A DNA stretch of 64,000 nucleotides from Bradyrhizobium sp. NAS96.2 (GCF_001908235.1 NZ_LGHK01000071.1:62001-126000), one strand, 5' to 3'. Shown: positions 27,573 through 36,292, numbered from the stretch's first letter. The notes: a model not told the origin generated them from the letters alone. Made by a program: numbers and translations.

Positions 27573-28319
27573 TCAGCCTGATGTGATCAGCGCCAGTGCC
27601 GGCAGCAGATCGAGATGGGTGCGGTTGCGCAGCGCGAGCCGCAGATTGCGCGCCGCAAGCCGGGCGTGCTCGCGCATGACCGCCTCGGCGCGCGCGCCCT
27701 CGCGGTTCTCGATCGCGTCGACCACCACGCGGTGATGATCCTGCGCGATCAACAGGATCTGGCGCGCCTCGGGCAGGGCCGATTGCGCCATCACGAAGCC
27801 GCTCGGCGAGGCGAACGGCAGCGCCGAGGCGCGGTCGATCTGCCGGATCAGCGGCGGACTGCGCGACAGCTCGGTGAGCAGCGCGTGGAAGCGCGCGTTG
27901 AGCGCGACATAGGACGAAAACGCTTCCACCGAGATCGGATCCTGCCGCACCAGGCCGTCGATCTCGTTGAGGCATTCCTTCAGCGGCTCGAGATCGCGCG
28001 ACGGGACGCCGCGCTCGGCGGCAAAGCGCGCGGCCAGCCCCTCCAGCGTGCCGCGCAGCTCGATCGAATCGAGAATGTCGCGCTCGGAAAATGCCTTGAC
28101 CATGAAGCCGCCGGACGGGATCGCCTCCAGCAGGCCTTCCTCCTCCAGCCGGACCAGCGCCATCCGCACCGGCGTGCGCGACACCCCGGTGATCTCGACC
28201 GCCTGCAGCTCGGAGATGCGCTCGCCCGGCCGCAGCCGGCCGGAGAGCACGAGGTCGCGCAGCGCGAGCTGCGCCCGCACGGTCTGCGACACGGAGCGAT
28301 CGGATTCGCGTTCCGCCAT
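27573..28319 (-). CDS. GntR-family regulator (FCD) inside the O-demethylase operon
   Basis: A 248-aa FadR-type regulator. The winged helix (residues about 8-75) includes ELQAVEITGVSRTPVRMALVRLEEEGLLEA; the FCD domain follows with ALNARFHALLTEL and the DHHRVVVDAI metal-site region. It starts 5 bp after the Rieske oxygenase stop, with its ribosome site inside that gene, and precedes the reductase. This resembles van operons, where VanR is a GntR regulator. The operators near 29403 and 29477 are its likely targets, though the GntR at 29567 is an equal candidate. Confidence 0.9.
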   Translation of the reverse strand: MAERESDRSVSQTVRAQLALRDLVLSGRLRPGERISELQAVEITGVSRTPVRMALVRLEEEGLLEAIPSGGFMVKAFSERDILDSIELRGTLEGLAARFAAERGVPSRDLEPLKECLNEIDGLVRQDPISVEAFSSYVALNARFHALLTELSRSPPLIRQIDRASALPFASPSGFVMAQSALPEARQILLIAQDHHRVVVDAIENREGARAEAVMREHARLAARNLRLALRNRTHLDLLPALALITSG

Positions 28320-28324
28320 ACGGC

Positions 28325-29374
28325 CTACTCCGCCGCCTGCAGCTGCTGCGACGGATTCTCCTTCGCCACCATGCGGTCGATGACGCGCCGCGCCCACATC
28401 GCGCCGGCGTCGATGTTGAGATTGTAGAACACGCGGTCCGGATTCTCGTCCATCGCGCGCTGTTGCGCTTCCAGGATGATCTCGTCCTCGTGGAAGATGC
28501 CGGCGACGCCGTCGCGGATTTCGCTGGTCAAACGCTGCTCGGTGATGCGGTGATTGCGGACGAAGGCCCAGAAGTAATGGCAAGTCTTCTCGGTCTCCGG
28601 CGTGATGGTGTTGAGCACATAGCCGTTGACGCCCTGCGAACGATCGCCCTCAGGCGCGCCCGATCCGGCCGGCGCGACGCCGACGTCGATATTGACGGTG
28701 CACGGCGCCTCGAAGCGGATGATCTGCCAGCGATCGACCGGGCCCGGCTTCTGCAACTGCTTGGCCCAGAATGGTGGCGCCTCGATGCCCTGCATCCAGC
28801 GCGTGACGGTGACGGTCTTCTCGCCATGGGTGACGTCGAACGGCGCTTCGGCGACCGCATCATTGCCGATGCTCGACCCGTGCACGAAGGTCTCGTGCGT
28901 CAGGTCCATCAGATTGTCGACGACGAGCCGGTAGTCGCATTTGACATGAATGGTCTTGCCGTCGCCGGCCCAGGCCGGATCGTGATTCCAGTGCATGTCG
29001 GGCACCAGCGCCGGATCGGCCAGCGCGGGATCGCCCATCCAGAGCCAGATGAAGCGATGGCGTTCGACGATGGGATAGGCGCGAACGCAGGCCGACGGAT
29101 TGATCGTCTCCTGCGAGGGCATGAAGGTGCAGCGGCCCTGCGCATTGTATTTCAGGCCGTGATAGCCGCAGACCACGGTATCGCCATCGAGCCGGCCCTT
29201 GGAGAGCGGCACCAGGCGATGCCAGCAGGCATCCTCGAGCGCCACCACCTCGCCGTCGCCCTTGCGGTACATCACGACATGCTTGCCGCAGATCGTCCGC
29301 GGCAGCAGCGCGTGCTTGATCTCGGCATCCCAGCCGGCCGCGTACCACGCGTTCATGGGAAAGGGCTTTGGCAT
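28325..29374 (-). CDS. Rieske aromatic oxygenase (VanA-like O-demethylase)
   Basis: A 349-aa Rieske non-haem iron oxygenase of the vanillate O-demethylase type. Rieske ligands are Cys50-x-His52 and Cys69-x2-His72; the mononuclear iron site is DLTHETFVH (His160, His165). Length fits VanA. ATG 29374 follows GAGGGAGGAA. A good promoter (TTGCCA-N17-TATACA) lies just upstream and overlaps a GTATAC operator. With the VanB-like reductase it should demethylate a methoxylated aromatic acid; vanillate is a guess. Confidence 0.88.
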   Translation of the reverse strand: MPKPFPMNAWYAAGWDAEIKHALLPRTICGKHVVMYRKGDGEVVALEDACWHRLVPLSKGRLDGDTVVCGYHGLKYNAQGRCTFMPSQETINPSACVRAYPIVERHRFIWLWMGDPALADPALVPDMHWNHDPAWAGDGKTIHVKCDYRLVVDNLMDLTHETFVHGSSIGNDAVAEAPFDVTHGEKTVTVTRWMQGIEAPPFWAKQLQKPGPVDRWQIIRFEAPCTVNIDVGVAPAGSGAPEGDRSQGVNGYVLNTITPETEKTCHYFWAFVRNHRITEQRLTSEIRDGVAGIFHEDEIILEAQQRAMDENPDRVFYNLNIDAGAMWARRVIDRMVAKENPSQQLQAAE

Positions 29375-29401
29375 CGATTCCTCCCTCTTCTGAATTCCTC
29401 T

Positions 29402-29430
29402 TGTATACATCAATGCCGGGAATTTGGCAA
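29402..29430 (-). promoter_or_regulatory. Promoter of the VanA-like operon
   Basis: On the minus strand TTGCCA (29430-29425), 17 nt, TATACA (29407-29402). The -10 overlaps GTATAC operator site 3 at 29403-29408, so a bound GntR protein would block it. Confidence 0.65.
29403..29408. promoter_or_regulatory. GntR-type operator, site 3
   Basis: GTATAC within TTGTATACATCAA, sharing TTGTATAC with the flank of site 1. Confidence 0.5.
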
Positions 29431-29470
29431 ATCATATGAGATTTTCGGTAGGTAAGGCCGACACAAGTCC

Positions 29471-29486
29471 AATCCAGTATACATAA
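29471..29486. promoter_or_regulatory. GntR-type operator, site 4
   Basis: AATCCAGTATACATAA agrees at 14 of 16 positions with AATACAGTATACATTA around site 2 (17897-17912). It lies between the Rieske gene and the divergent GntR gene. Confidence 0.58.
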
Positions 29487-29566
29487 AAAGGCAGAACTAG
29501 ATCGCCCGTCCAATAAAATCGATTTTCGATTGACGACGATCCGGTCGTCGGCCAGTCTGCCCGGCC

Positions 29567-30292
29567 ATGAATATCGGGTTGAGTTTTCGCGAGGGCTTGG
29601 CGGGCGAGGGGCCGCGAAGCCTGACATCGGCGGTTCAGGAGCGGCTGCGGGCCGACATCCTGTCGACACGGCTGCTTCCGGGCCAGAAGCTGCACATCTC
29701 AGGCCTCGCCAAGCAGTTCTCGGTCAGCCTCGCCGCCGTCCGCGAGGCGCTGTCGCGCCTGGTGGCCGACGGCCTGGTGCAGGCCTCCGACCAGCGCGGC
29801 TTTCGCGTCTGCCCGGTCTCGCTCGCCGATCTCGCCGACGTCACGCAGACCCGGATCGACATCGAGGGATTGGCATTGCGGCGCTCGATCGAGCGCGGCG
29901 ACGAGACCTGGCTGTCGTCGGTCGCCGCGGCCTGGGAATCGCTGAAGGCCGTGCCGCATCGCTATCCCGACGACCCCACCGTGCACTACGAAGAATGGGT
30001 GGTCCGCCACCGCATTTTCCATCGCGCGCTGGTCAACGCCTGCGGGTCGCAATGGCTGCTCGGCTTCCGCGACGTGCTGCATGAGCAGAGCGAACGCTAC
30101 CGGCGGCTTTCGATCCGCCGCGAGGTCGGCAGGGCGCGCGACGTCCAGGCCGAGCACGCCGCGATTGTGGACGCGGTTTTCGCGCGCGATGCGGATGCGG
30201 CAGTTTGTGCATTGTCAAAGCACTTTGGCATCACCAAGGAATTCGTCGAGCTCGCTGCTCCGCGCATTGCGGAGGTCAACGGCACGTCCTGA
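29567..30292 (+). CDS. GntR-family regulator (FCD), divergent from the VanA-like gene
   Basis: A 241-aa FadR-type regulator: helix-turn-helix near residues 40-75 (GLAKQFSVSLAAVREALSRLVADGLV) and FCD ligand domain (HRIFHRALVNAC, HAAIVDAVFARD). The intergenic region with operator sites 3 and 4 separates it from the Rieske gene, and the ABC importer genes follow 64 bp downstream on the same strand. It could control either or both. Confidence 0.9.
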   Translation: MNIGLSFREGLAGEGPRSLTSAVQERLRADILSTRLLPGQKLHISGLAKQFSVSLAAVREALSRLVADGLVQASDQRGFRVCPVSLADLADVTQTRIDIEGLALRRSIERGDETWLSSVAAAWESLKAVPHRYPDDPTVHYEEWVVRHRIFHRALVNACGSQWLLGFRDVLHEQSERYRRLSIRREVGRARDVQAEHAAIVDAVFARDADAAVCALSKHFGITKEFVELAAPRIAEVNGTS

Positions 30293-30356
30293 TCTGTGAC
30301 GCACAAAGCGCCGAAAACAACAACAACAACAATCGATATCCGGGAGAAACAGAACA

Positions 30357-31322
30357 ATGAGCATCACGCGCCGCCGCGCGCTGGCAACCCTGATCGCCAC
30401 CACCTTGCTGGCTGGCCCGGCCTTCGCGGCCGACACGATCCGCGTCGGCCTGCCGACCAAGACCTATTGGCCGACGACCATCGCCGAGACCGCGGTCCGG
30501 CAGAAGCTGTTCGAGAAGGAAGGCATCAAGGCGGAACTGACGGTCTACCGCAGCGGCGCCGAGACCTTCGAGGGCATGGCGGCAGGCGCCGCCGACATCA
30601 TCCTCGATCCGCCGTCGCTGGTATCAGCCGGCCGCAAGAAAGGCGTGATGTCGCGGATCGTCGCCAATGCTGCGATGGGCAATTTCGGCTGGCAGCTGAT
30701 GGTGCCTGCCAAGTCGACGCTCGAGGTCAAGGATCTCAACGGCAAGAAGGTCGGGATCACGGCAGCGGGCTCCGGCTCCGACCTGCTCGCGCTCTGGACC
30801 ATCCAGGACAAGAAGATCGACTTCACCCGCGTGCCGGTCGGCGGCGGCGGCCTGGTGCCGAACCTGCTCGCCGGTAACGTCGATGCCGCGGTGGTCTATT
30901 CGCCGCTCAGCTTCCAGGTCGCGAAGTCGGGCGAAGCGAAGACCATTCTCGACTATGCGACCGCGGCACCGCCGAACCTCACCGCGGGCTGGATCGTGCT
31001 CGACAAGTTCGCCGAGGCCAAGCCGGACGTGGTGCAGAAGGCCGTCAATGCGCTCTATGGCGCCGTGCAGTTCATGCGCGCCAATCGCGACGTCACCGTG
31101 AAGCTGATCGCCGAGCTCTACGAGATGCCGCCCGAGATCGCTGCGATGGAATACGACAACACCATCATGAAGCTCGAGACGGACGGCGACATGGGCGCGG
31201 CCAATGTGTCGGCGGCCGTGCAGCTATCGCTCGATCTCGCCAAGCTCGGCGGATTGAAGGACATCGTTCCGGTCGAGGATGTGATCTCGACCAAGTTCAA
31301 GCCGGTTCCGACCAAGCCATAG
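30357..31322 (+). CDS. ABC transporter substrate-binding protein (NMT1/SsuA-like)
   Basis: A 321-aa periplasmic binding protein. The signal peptide (MSITRRRALATLIATTLLAGPAFA) ends near residue 24, with a twin-Arg start. The mature part fits the nitrate/sulfonate/taurine/pyrimidine binding family (IRVGLPTKTYWPTTIAE, AAGAADIILDPPSLVSAG, GNVDAAVVYSPLSF). GGGAGA precedes the ATG, and an AAC repeat lies in the leader. First gene of a full importer; ligand unknown. Confidence 0.9.
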   Translation: MSITRRRALATLIATTLLAGPAFAADTIRVGLPTKTYWPTTIAETAVRQKLFEKEGIKAELTVYRSGAETFEGMAAGAADIILDPPSLVSAGRKKGVMSRIVANAAMGNFGWQLMVPAKSTLEVKDLNGKKVGITAAGSGSDLLALWTIQDKKIDFTRVPVGGGGLVPNLLAGNVDAAVVYSPLSFQVAKSGEAKTILDYATAAPPNLTAGWIVLDKFAEAKPDVVQKAVNALYGAVQFMRANRDVTVKLIAELYEMPPEIAAMEYDNTIMKLETDGDMGAANVSAAVQLSLDLAKLGGLKDIVPVEDVISTKFKPVPTKP

Positions 31323-31323
31323 G

Positions 31324-32079
31324 ATGCAGGCCACCCTCACCATCAAGCTCGCGCGGGTCGCGATCGTGATCGCGATCTTCGCGCTATGGGAAATGCTGTC
31401 GCGGACCGGGCTCGTCAATCCGCGCCTGCTGCCGTCGGCATCGGATACGCTCGCAACGCTCGGCGATCTGCTGCAACGGTCGAGCGTCCGGACCGACCTT
31501 CTGGTGACCGCGACCGAGGTGTTGACCGCCTTCGCGCTGGCAGTGCCGATGGGTGCGCTGATCGGCTTCCTGATCGCGGAGAACCGCTATTTTGCCGACG
31601 TCGCAAAGCCGCTGCTGTTCTTCGCCTTCAGCATCCCGAAGTCGATCTTCCTGCCGATGTTCATCCTGGTGTTCGGCGTCGGCTTCGCCCAGAAGGTCGG
31701 GTTCGGTTTCTTCTCGACGATCTTCATCGTGATCATGTCGACCACGACGGCGGTGGAATCGGTCAAGGTCGAGCACCTGACGGTCGCCCGCTCCTACGGC
31801 GCCACGCGCACTCAGACCGCATTCCGCGTCTATCTGCCGAGCATGCTACCGGTGCTGCTGGAAGCGCTGCGGATCTCGATGATCTTCAACCTGACCGGCG
31901 TGATCCTCGCCGAGATGTATGCCTCGCGCGACGGCATCGGCCACCAGATCGCGACCTGGGGCGAGAATTTCCAGATGAAGCAGCTGCTCGCTGGCGTCGT
32001 GATGGTGGCCGCGATCGCCATGACCTTCAATGAACTGATCAGATGGGTGGAAACACGATGCAGCCATTGGCGAACGTGA
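31324..32079 (+). CDS. ABC transporter permease (first)
   Basis: A 251-aa inner-membrane protein of the SsuC-like family with about six helices. The coupling-helix EAA region reads VEHLTVARSYGATRTQTAFRVYLPSMLPVLLEALRIS. It starts two bases after the binding-protein stop, and the ATPase gene begins inside its end (22-bp overlap), so expression is coupled. Confidence 0.9.
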   Translation: MQATLTIKLARVAIVIAIFALWEMLSRTGLVNPRLLPSASDTLATLGDLLQRSSVRTDLLVTATEVLTAFALAVPMGALIGFLIAENRYFADVAKPLLFFAFSIPKSIFLPMFILVFGVGFAQKVGFGFFSTIFIVIMSTTTAVESVKVEHLTVARSYGATRTQTAFRVYLPSMLPVLLEALRISMIFNLTGVILAEMYASRDGIGHQIATWGENFQMKQLLAGVVMVAAIAMTFNELIRWVETRCSHWRT

Positions 32080-32864
32080 CACCGTTGAAGCCTCCGCCGC
32101 GCGCCGGCGCGATCGAGGTGAGGAATGTCGGCCAGGTATTCCGGACCAAGTCCCAGGACGTCGTCGCGCTGGAGGATGTCTCGCTCGACATCAAGCCGGG
32201 ACGCTTCGTCGTGCTGGTCGGCCCGAGCGGCTGCGGCAAGTCCACGCTGCTGATGATGATGGCCGGACTGCGCGCGCAAACCGCAGGCACCATCACCATC
32301 AACGGTGCACCGATCCCGCAGCCTGACCCGGACCGCGTCGGCGTCGTGTTTCAGGAAGCGAGCCTGTTTCCATGGCTGACTGCCGAAGACAATGTCGAGT
32401 TTCCGCTGGCACTGCGCGGCGTCGCCAAGCCGGAGCGCCGGGCCAAGGCGCAGGACGCGCTCAAGCTGGTCGGGCTCGAAGGCTTCGGCAAACGCCACCC
32501 GCACGAGCTGTCCGGCGGCATGAAGCAGCGCGTCTCGATCGCGCGCGGCCTGGTGCAGGATCCGCCAGTACTGTTGATGGACGAGCCGTTCGCCGCGCTC
32601 GACGAGCAGACCCGCATGACGATGGGCGACGAGCTGCTGCGGATCTGGGCCGCGACCGGCAAGACGGTCGTGTTCGTCACCCACAGCCTGACCGAGGCGG
32701 TCTATCTCGCCGACGAGGTGATCGTGATGTCGCCGCGGCCGGGCCGCATCGTCGATCAGCTGCAGGTTAACTTACCGCGGCCGCGGACCTACGAGATGCT
32801 GAGCGGAGATGCCTTCGGCGCGCTGCGCGACCGCATCTGGCGGCACATCCGCAAATCGGCGTGA
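32058..32864 (+). CDS. ABC transporter ATP-binding protein
   Basis: A 268-aa SsuB/TauB-type ATPase. Walker A is GPSGCGKST, the Q-loop FQEASLFPW, the signature LSGGMKQRVSIARGL, Walker B LLMDEPFAALD, and the H-loop VFVTHSLTEA. I chose ATG 32058 over an in-frame ATG five codons earlier because GGTGGA lies at a better distance. It powers both permeases of the operon. Confidence 0.95.
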   Translation: MQPLANVTPLKPPPRAGAIEVRNVGQVFRTKSQDVVALEDVSLDIKPGRFVVLVGPSGCGKSTLLMMMAGLRAQTAGTITINGAPIPQPDPDRVGVVFQEASLFPWLTAEDNVEFPLALRGVAKPERRAKAQDALKLVGLEGFGKRHPHELSGGMKQRVSIARGLVQDPPVLLMDEPFAALDEQTRMTMGDELLRIWAATGKTVVFVTHSLTEAVYLADEVIVMSPRPGRIVDQLQVNLPRPRTYEMLSGDAFGALRDRIWRHIRKSA

Positions 32865-32871
32865 GGCGGCG

Positions 32872-33672
32872 ATGAGCGCGAAAACCCTTCACCATCTGAT
32901 CGTGATCGGACTGCTGATGCTGTGGGAGCTGCTGCCGCGCACCGGCCTGATCCCCGAGCTGTTCCTGCCATCGCTGTCCTCGACCCTGCTCGCCGGCTGG
33001 AACGAGGCCGCCGAATATGGCCATGCGCTGGCGGTGACGCTCTACGAGGTCGCGGTCTCGATGGCGCTCGCTTGCGGCGGCGGCATCCTGCTCGGCGCCG
33101 TCGTCGGCAGCCTGCCGCGCCCGCGCCTCCTGATCATGCCGATGGTCTCGAGCCTCTATGCGGTGCCGCTCGTGATCCTTTATCCCGTGTTCACCGTATG
33201 GCTCGGCATCGGTTCGGAGTCCAAGATCGCCTTCGCCTCGATCTACGGTTTCCTGCCGACCATGCTGGCGACCGCGGCCGGAATCCAGACCATCGACCCA
33301 CAGCTGCTGCTCGCCGCCCGCAGCATGGGCGCGACGCTGAGCCAGCGGCTGGTCCGCGTCATCATTCCCGCCGCGATCCCGACCGTGCTGTCGGGCCTGC
33401 GGATCGGCGGCGCGCTCGTCATCGTCGGCGTGGTGGTCTCGGAGATGCTGATCTCCTCGGCGGGGATCGGCTATCTGATCTCGCGCTACCGCACCATTCT
33501 CGACAGCCCGCACGTGTTCGCCGGCGTGCTGCTGGTGTTGTTCATGGCGATCGCCTTCAACACCGCGATCCGCTGGGTCGAGCGCAAGGCCGCGATCTGG
33601 CAGACCGGAACGCGCGCCGGCCAGAGCGCCGCCGACGAGGTCGGCTCCGGCGCGATGCAGCCGGCGACGTAA
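32872..33672 (+). CDS. ABC transporter permease (second)
   Basis: A 266-aa permease of the same family as the first but clearly diverged (LLLAARSMGATLSQRLVRVIIPAAIPTVLSGLRIGG as coupling region). Two different permeases with one ATPase and one binding protein suggest a heterodimeric membrane channel. It starts 7 bp after the ATPase gene. The hydrophilic tail of about 25 residues is not typical of the family. Confidence 0.9.
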   Translation: MSAKTLHHLIVIGLLMLWELLPRTGLIPELFLPSLSSTLLAGWNEAAEYGHALAVTLYEVAVSMALACGGGILLGAVVGSLPRPRLLIMPMVSSLYAVPLVILYPVFTVWLGIGSESKIAFASIYGFLPTMLATAAGIQTIDPQLLLAARSMGATLSQRLVRVIIPAAIPTVLSGLRIGGALVIVGVVVSEMLISSAGIGYLISRYRTILDSPHVFAGVLLVLFMAIAFNTAIRWVERKAAIWQTGTRAGQSAADEVGSGAMQPAT

Positions 33673-33684
33673 GGAGATCGCTGC

Positions 33685-34350
33685 GTGTTCGACCTCACCC
33701 TGACGTTCGACAACGGACCCGAACCCGATGTGACGCCGCTTGTGCTCGATGTCCTTCGCGAGCGCGGCATCAAGACCGCGTTCTTCGTGATCGGCGAGAA
33801 GCTCGGCGATCCCGAACGCCGCCGCCTCGCCGCCCGCGCGCACGACGAAGGCCACTGGATCGGCAATCACACCTTCACGCACAGCACGCCGCTCGGTCTG
33901 CAACCTGGCGTGGACACGGCGCAGCGCGAAATCGGCCGGACCCAGGCTGTGATCGGCGAGCTAGCCCATCCCAACCGCTGGTTCCGGCCGTTCGGCGCCG
34001 GCGGCAATCTCGACGGCCGGCTCTTGAAACCCTCCGTGGTCGACTATCTCGCGCAACACAAGCACAGCTGTGTGCTCTGGAACGCGATCCCGCACGACTG
34101 GGACGATCCCGACGGCTGGACCGAGCGCGCCCTCGAGCAATGCCGCACGCAGCCATGGACGCTATTGGTGTTGCACGACCTGCCGACCGGCGCGATGGCG
34201 CATCTCGACGATTTCCTCGATCGCGCCGCGGCCAACGGCGCCCGCTTCCGCCAGGATTTTCCGCCGCAATGCGTGCCGATGCGCAACGGCGAAATCGCGC
34301 TTCCCATCCTGGATTATGTTTCCTCCATCGAAGAGAGTGAGAGACCATGA
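33685..34350 (+). CDS. Polysaccharide-deacetylase (NodB-fold) protein with altered motif 1
   Basis: A 221-aa NodB-homology protein. Motif 1 reads TFDNGPEP instead of TFDDGP, so the usual second Asp, a metal ligand, is Asn. Motif 2 is intact as HTFTH, and motif 3 is RPFGAGG. No signal peptide is seen, and the neighbours are catabolic, so action on a small imported amide or ester is more likely than on cell wall. GTG start after AGGAG. The stop overlaps the next ATG (ATGA). Confidence 0.8.
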   Translation: MFDLTLTFDNGPEPDVTPLVLDVLRERGIKTAFFVIGEKLGDPERRRLAARAHDEGHWIGNHTFTHSTPLGLQPGVDTAQREIGRTQAVIGELAHPNRWFRPFGAGGNLDGRLLKPSVVDYLAQHKHSCVLWNAIPHDWDDPDGWTERALEQCRTQPWTLLVLHDLPTGAMAHLDDFLDRAAANGARFRQDFPPQCVPMRNGEIALPILDYVSSIEESERP

Positions 34351-35216
34351 AGATCGCAAGTTTCAAGGCGGCAGGCACCGCAAGCTACGGCATCGTGGCC
34401 GATGCCGGGGTGATCGACGCCGGCAAGCGGCTGAAGGCGTATCCGACGCTGAAGGCGCTGCTGACGACGGGTTCGCTGAGTGAGCTGAGGAAGCTGCAGA
34501 GCGAACCCGCCGATTGCGCGCTGAAGGACGTCGAGCTGCTGCCGACCGTTCCCGATCCGGACAAGATCTTCTGCATCGGCGTCAACTATGCGACGCACCT
34601 TGCCGAGAGCGGCCATCCGACGCCGCCGCATCCGATGATCTTCACCCGCTTCGCCAACAGCCAGGTCGGCGCCGGGCAGCCGATGATCCGGCCGCTGGAA
34701 TCCGAGCGCTTCGACTATGAGGGCGAAATGGCCGTCATCATCGGCAGGGCCGGCCGCCGCATCCCGCGCGAGACCGCGCTCGGCCATGTCGCCGGCTATG
34801 CCTGCTACAATGACGGCAGCATCCGCGACTGGCAGCGCCACACCTCGCAATTCGCGCCGGGCAAGAATTTCGTCGGCACCGGCGGCTTCGGACCCTGGAT
34901 GGTGACGTCAGACGAATTGACGGACATCAGCAAGCAGCACATCGCGACCCGGCTCAACGGCATCGAGGTGCAGGCCGCGCCGATCTCGGACCTCGTGTTC
35001 GACGTCGCCACCCTGATCGCCTATTGCTCGACCTTCACCGAGCTGGTGCCGGGTGACGTCATCGTCACCGGCACCACCGGCGGGGTCGGCGCCTATCGCA
35101 CGCCGCCGCTGTGGATGAAGGATGGCGACGTCGTCGAGGTCGAGATCTCCGGCATCGGCGTGCTGCGCAACCCGGTGAAGGACGAAACCGCGGCAACCGC
35201 AACGCGCGCGGCTTGA
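34347..35216 (+). CDS. Fumarylacetoacetate-hydrolase-family protein
   Basis: A 289-aa FAH-fold enzyme. An FCIGVNYATHLAE segment starts the catalytic domain. Metal ligands are the Glu pair in YEGEMAVII and Asp in CYNDGSIRD; the C-terminal TGTTGGVG loop is typical. Family members hydrolyse or decarboxylate 2,4-dioxo acids, which are common late products of meta-cleavage pathways. ATG overlaps the deacetylase stop by 4 bp, giving translational coupling. Confidence 0.9.
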   Translation: MKIASFKAAGTASYGIVADAGVIDAGKRLKAYPTLKALLTTGSLSELRKLQSEPADCALKDVELLPTVPDPDKIFCIGVNYATHLAESGHPTPPHPMIFTRFANSQVGAGQPMIRPLESERFDYEGEMAVIIGRAGRRIPRETALGHVAGYACYNDGSIRDWQRHTSQFAPGKNFVGTGGFGPWMVTSDELTDISKQHIATRLNGIEVQAAPISDLVFDVATLIAYCSTFTELVPGDVIVTGTTGGVGAYRTPPLWMKDGDVVEVEISGIGVLRNPVKDETAATATRAA

Positions 35217-35248
35217 TCGGGCCACACAACAACGAGAAGGAGGACATC

Positions 35249-36292
35249 ATGAACCTACCCACGCATCTGCTGCCGACCACTGTCGTCGGCAGCTACCCGC
35301 AGCCCGAGTGGCTGGTCGATCGCGCGATGCTGTCGAAATCGGTGCCGCGCACCCGTATGCACGCGATGTGGCGACTGCCGGCCGAGCATCTGGAGGAAGC
35401 ACAGGACGACGCGACGATCGTCGCGATCCGGGACATGGAGCGCGCGGGCATCGACATCGTGACCGATGGCGAAATCCGCCGCGAGAGCTACTCCAACCGG
35501 TTTTCTACCGCCCTTGAGGGCGTCGATGCCGACAACCCCGCTGTCATCACCGCACGCACCGGCAACACGCAGACGCCGGTGCCGCGCGTGGTCGGCCCGG
35601 TGAGGCGCAGGGGACCGGTCGAGCTGCACGACATGCAGTTCCTGCGCAAGAACACCGACCGCGCGGCCAAGATCACACTGCCCGGCCCGTTCACAATGAG
35701 CCAGCAGGCCAAGAACGAATTCTACAAGGACGATGAGGAGCTCGCGATGGCCTTCGCCGAGGCCGTCAATGCCGAAGCGCGCGACCTCGAGAAGGCCGGC
35801 GCCGACGTCATCCAGCTCGACGAGCCCTGGGTCCGCAACAATCCAGACCTGGCGAAGCGCTATGCGGTGAAGGCGATCAATCGCGCGCTCGAGGGCATCA
35901 CCGTCCCGACGGTGGTGCATCTCTGCTTCGGCTATGCCGCCGTCGTGCCGGGCTCGACCAAGCCGGCCGGCTATTCCTTCCTCGCCGAGCTCGACGACAC
36001 CATCGCCGACCAGATCTCGATCGAGGCGGCGCAGCCGAAGCTCGATCTCGGCGTGCTCAGGGATTTGTCGTCGAAGAAGATCATGCTCGGCGTGCTCGAC
36101 CTCGGCAATCCCGAGATCGAATCCGCCTCCGTCGTCGCCGATCGCATTCGCAACGGCCTGAAGCATGTGCCGGCGGAGCGGCTGGTGGTCGCGCCAGATT
36201 GCGGCATGAAATACATGCCGCGGCAGGTCGCGTTCGGAAAATTGAAGGCGATGTGTGACGCCGCCGCGATGGTCAGGAGGGAACTCGGCTAA
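35249..36292 (+). CDS. MetE C-terminal-domain-like methyltransferase
   Basis: A 347-aa protein matching only the catalytic C-terminal barrel of cobalamin-independent methionine synthase. Zinc ligands appear as His and Cys in VVHLCFGYA and Cys in APDCGMKYM; GEIRRESYSNRF and VIQLDEPWVRN are other conserved blocks. It lacks the N-terminal half of MetE, and no SAM or methionine gene is nearby. It is the last gene of an importer/catabolic operon, so moving a methyl group from an imported substrate to a thiol is a plausible role. AGAAGGAGG precedes ATG 35249. Confidence 0.87.
   Translation: MNLPTHLLPTTVVGSYPQPEWLVDRAMLSKSVPRTRMHAMWRLPAEHLEEAQDDATIVAIRDMERAGIDIVTDGEIRRESYSNRFSTALEGVDADNPAVITARTGNTQTPVPRVVGPVRRRGPVELHDMQFLRKNTDRAAKITLPGPFTMSQQAKNEFYKDDEELAMAFAEAVNAEARDLEKAGADVIQLDEPWVRNNPDLAKRYAVKAINRALEGITVPTVVHLCFGYAAVVPGSTKPAGYSFLAELDDTIADQISIEAAQPKLDLGVLRDLSSKKIMLGVLDLGNPEIESASVVADRIRNGLKHVPAERLVVAPDCGMKYMPRQVAFGKLKAMCDAAAMVRRELG

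Noticed and set aside
30305..30345. AAC trinucleotide repeat before the ABC binding-protein gene
   Set aside because: A short A-rich leader with few repeat units; no sign of regulation beyond helping translation.
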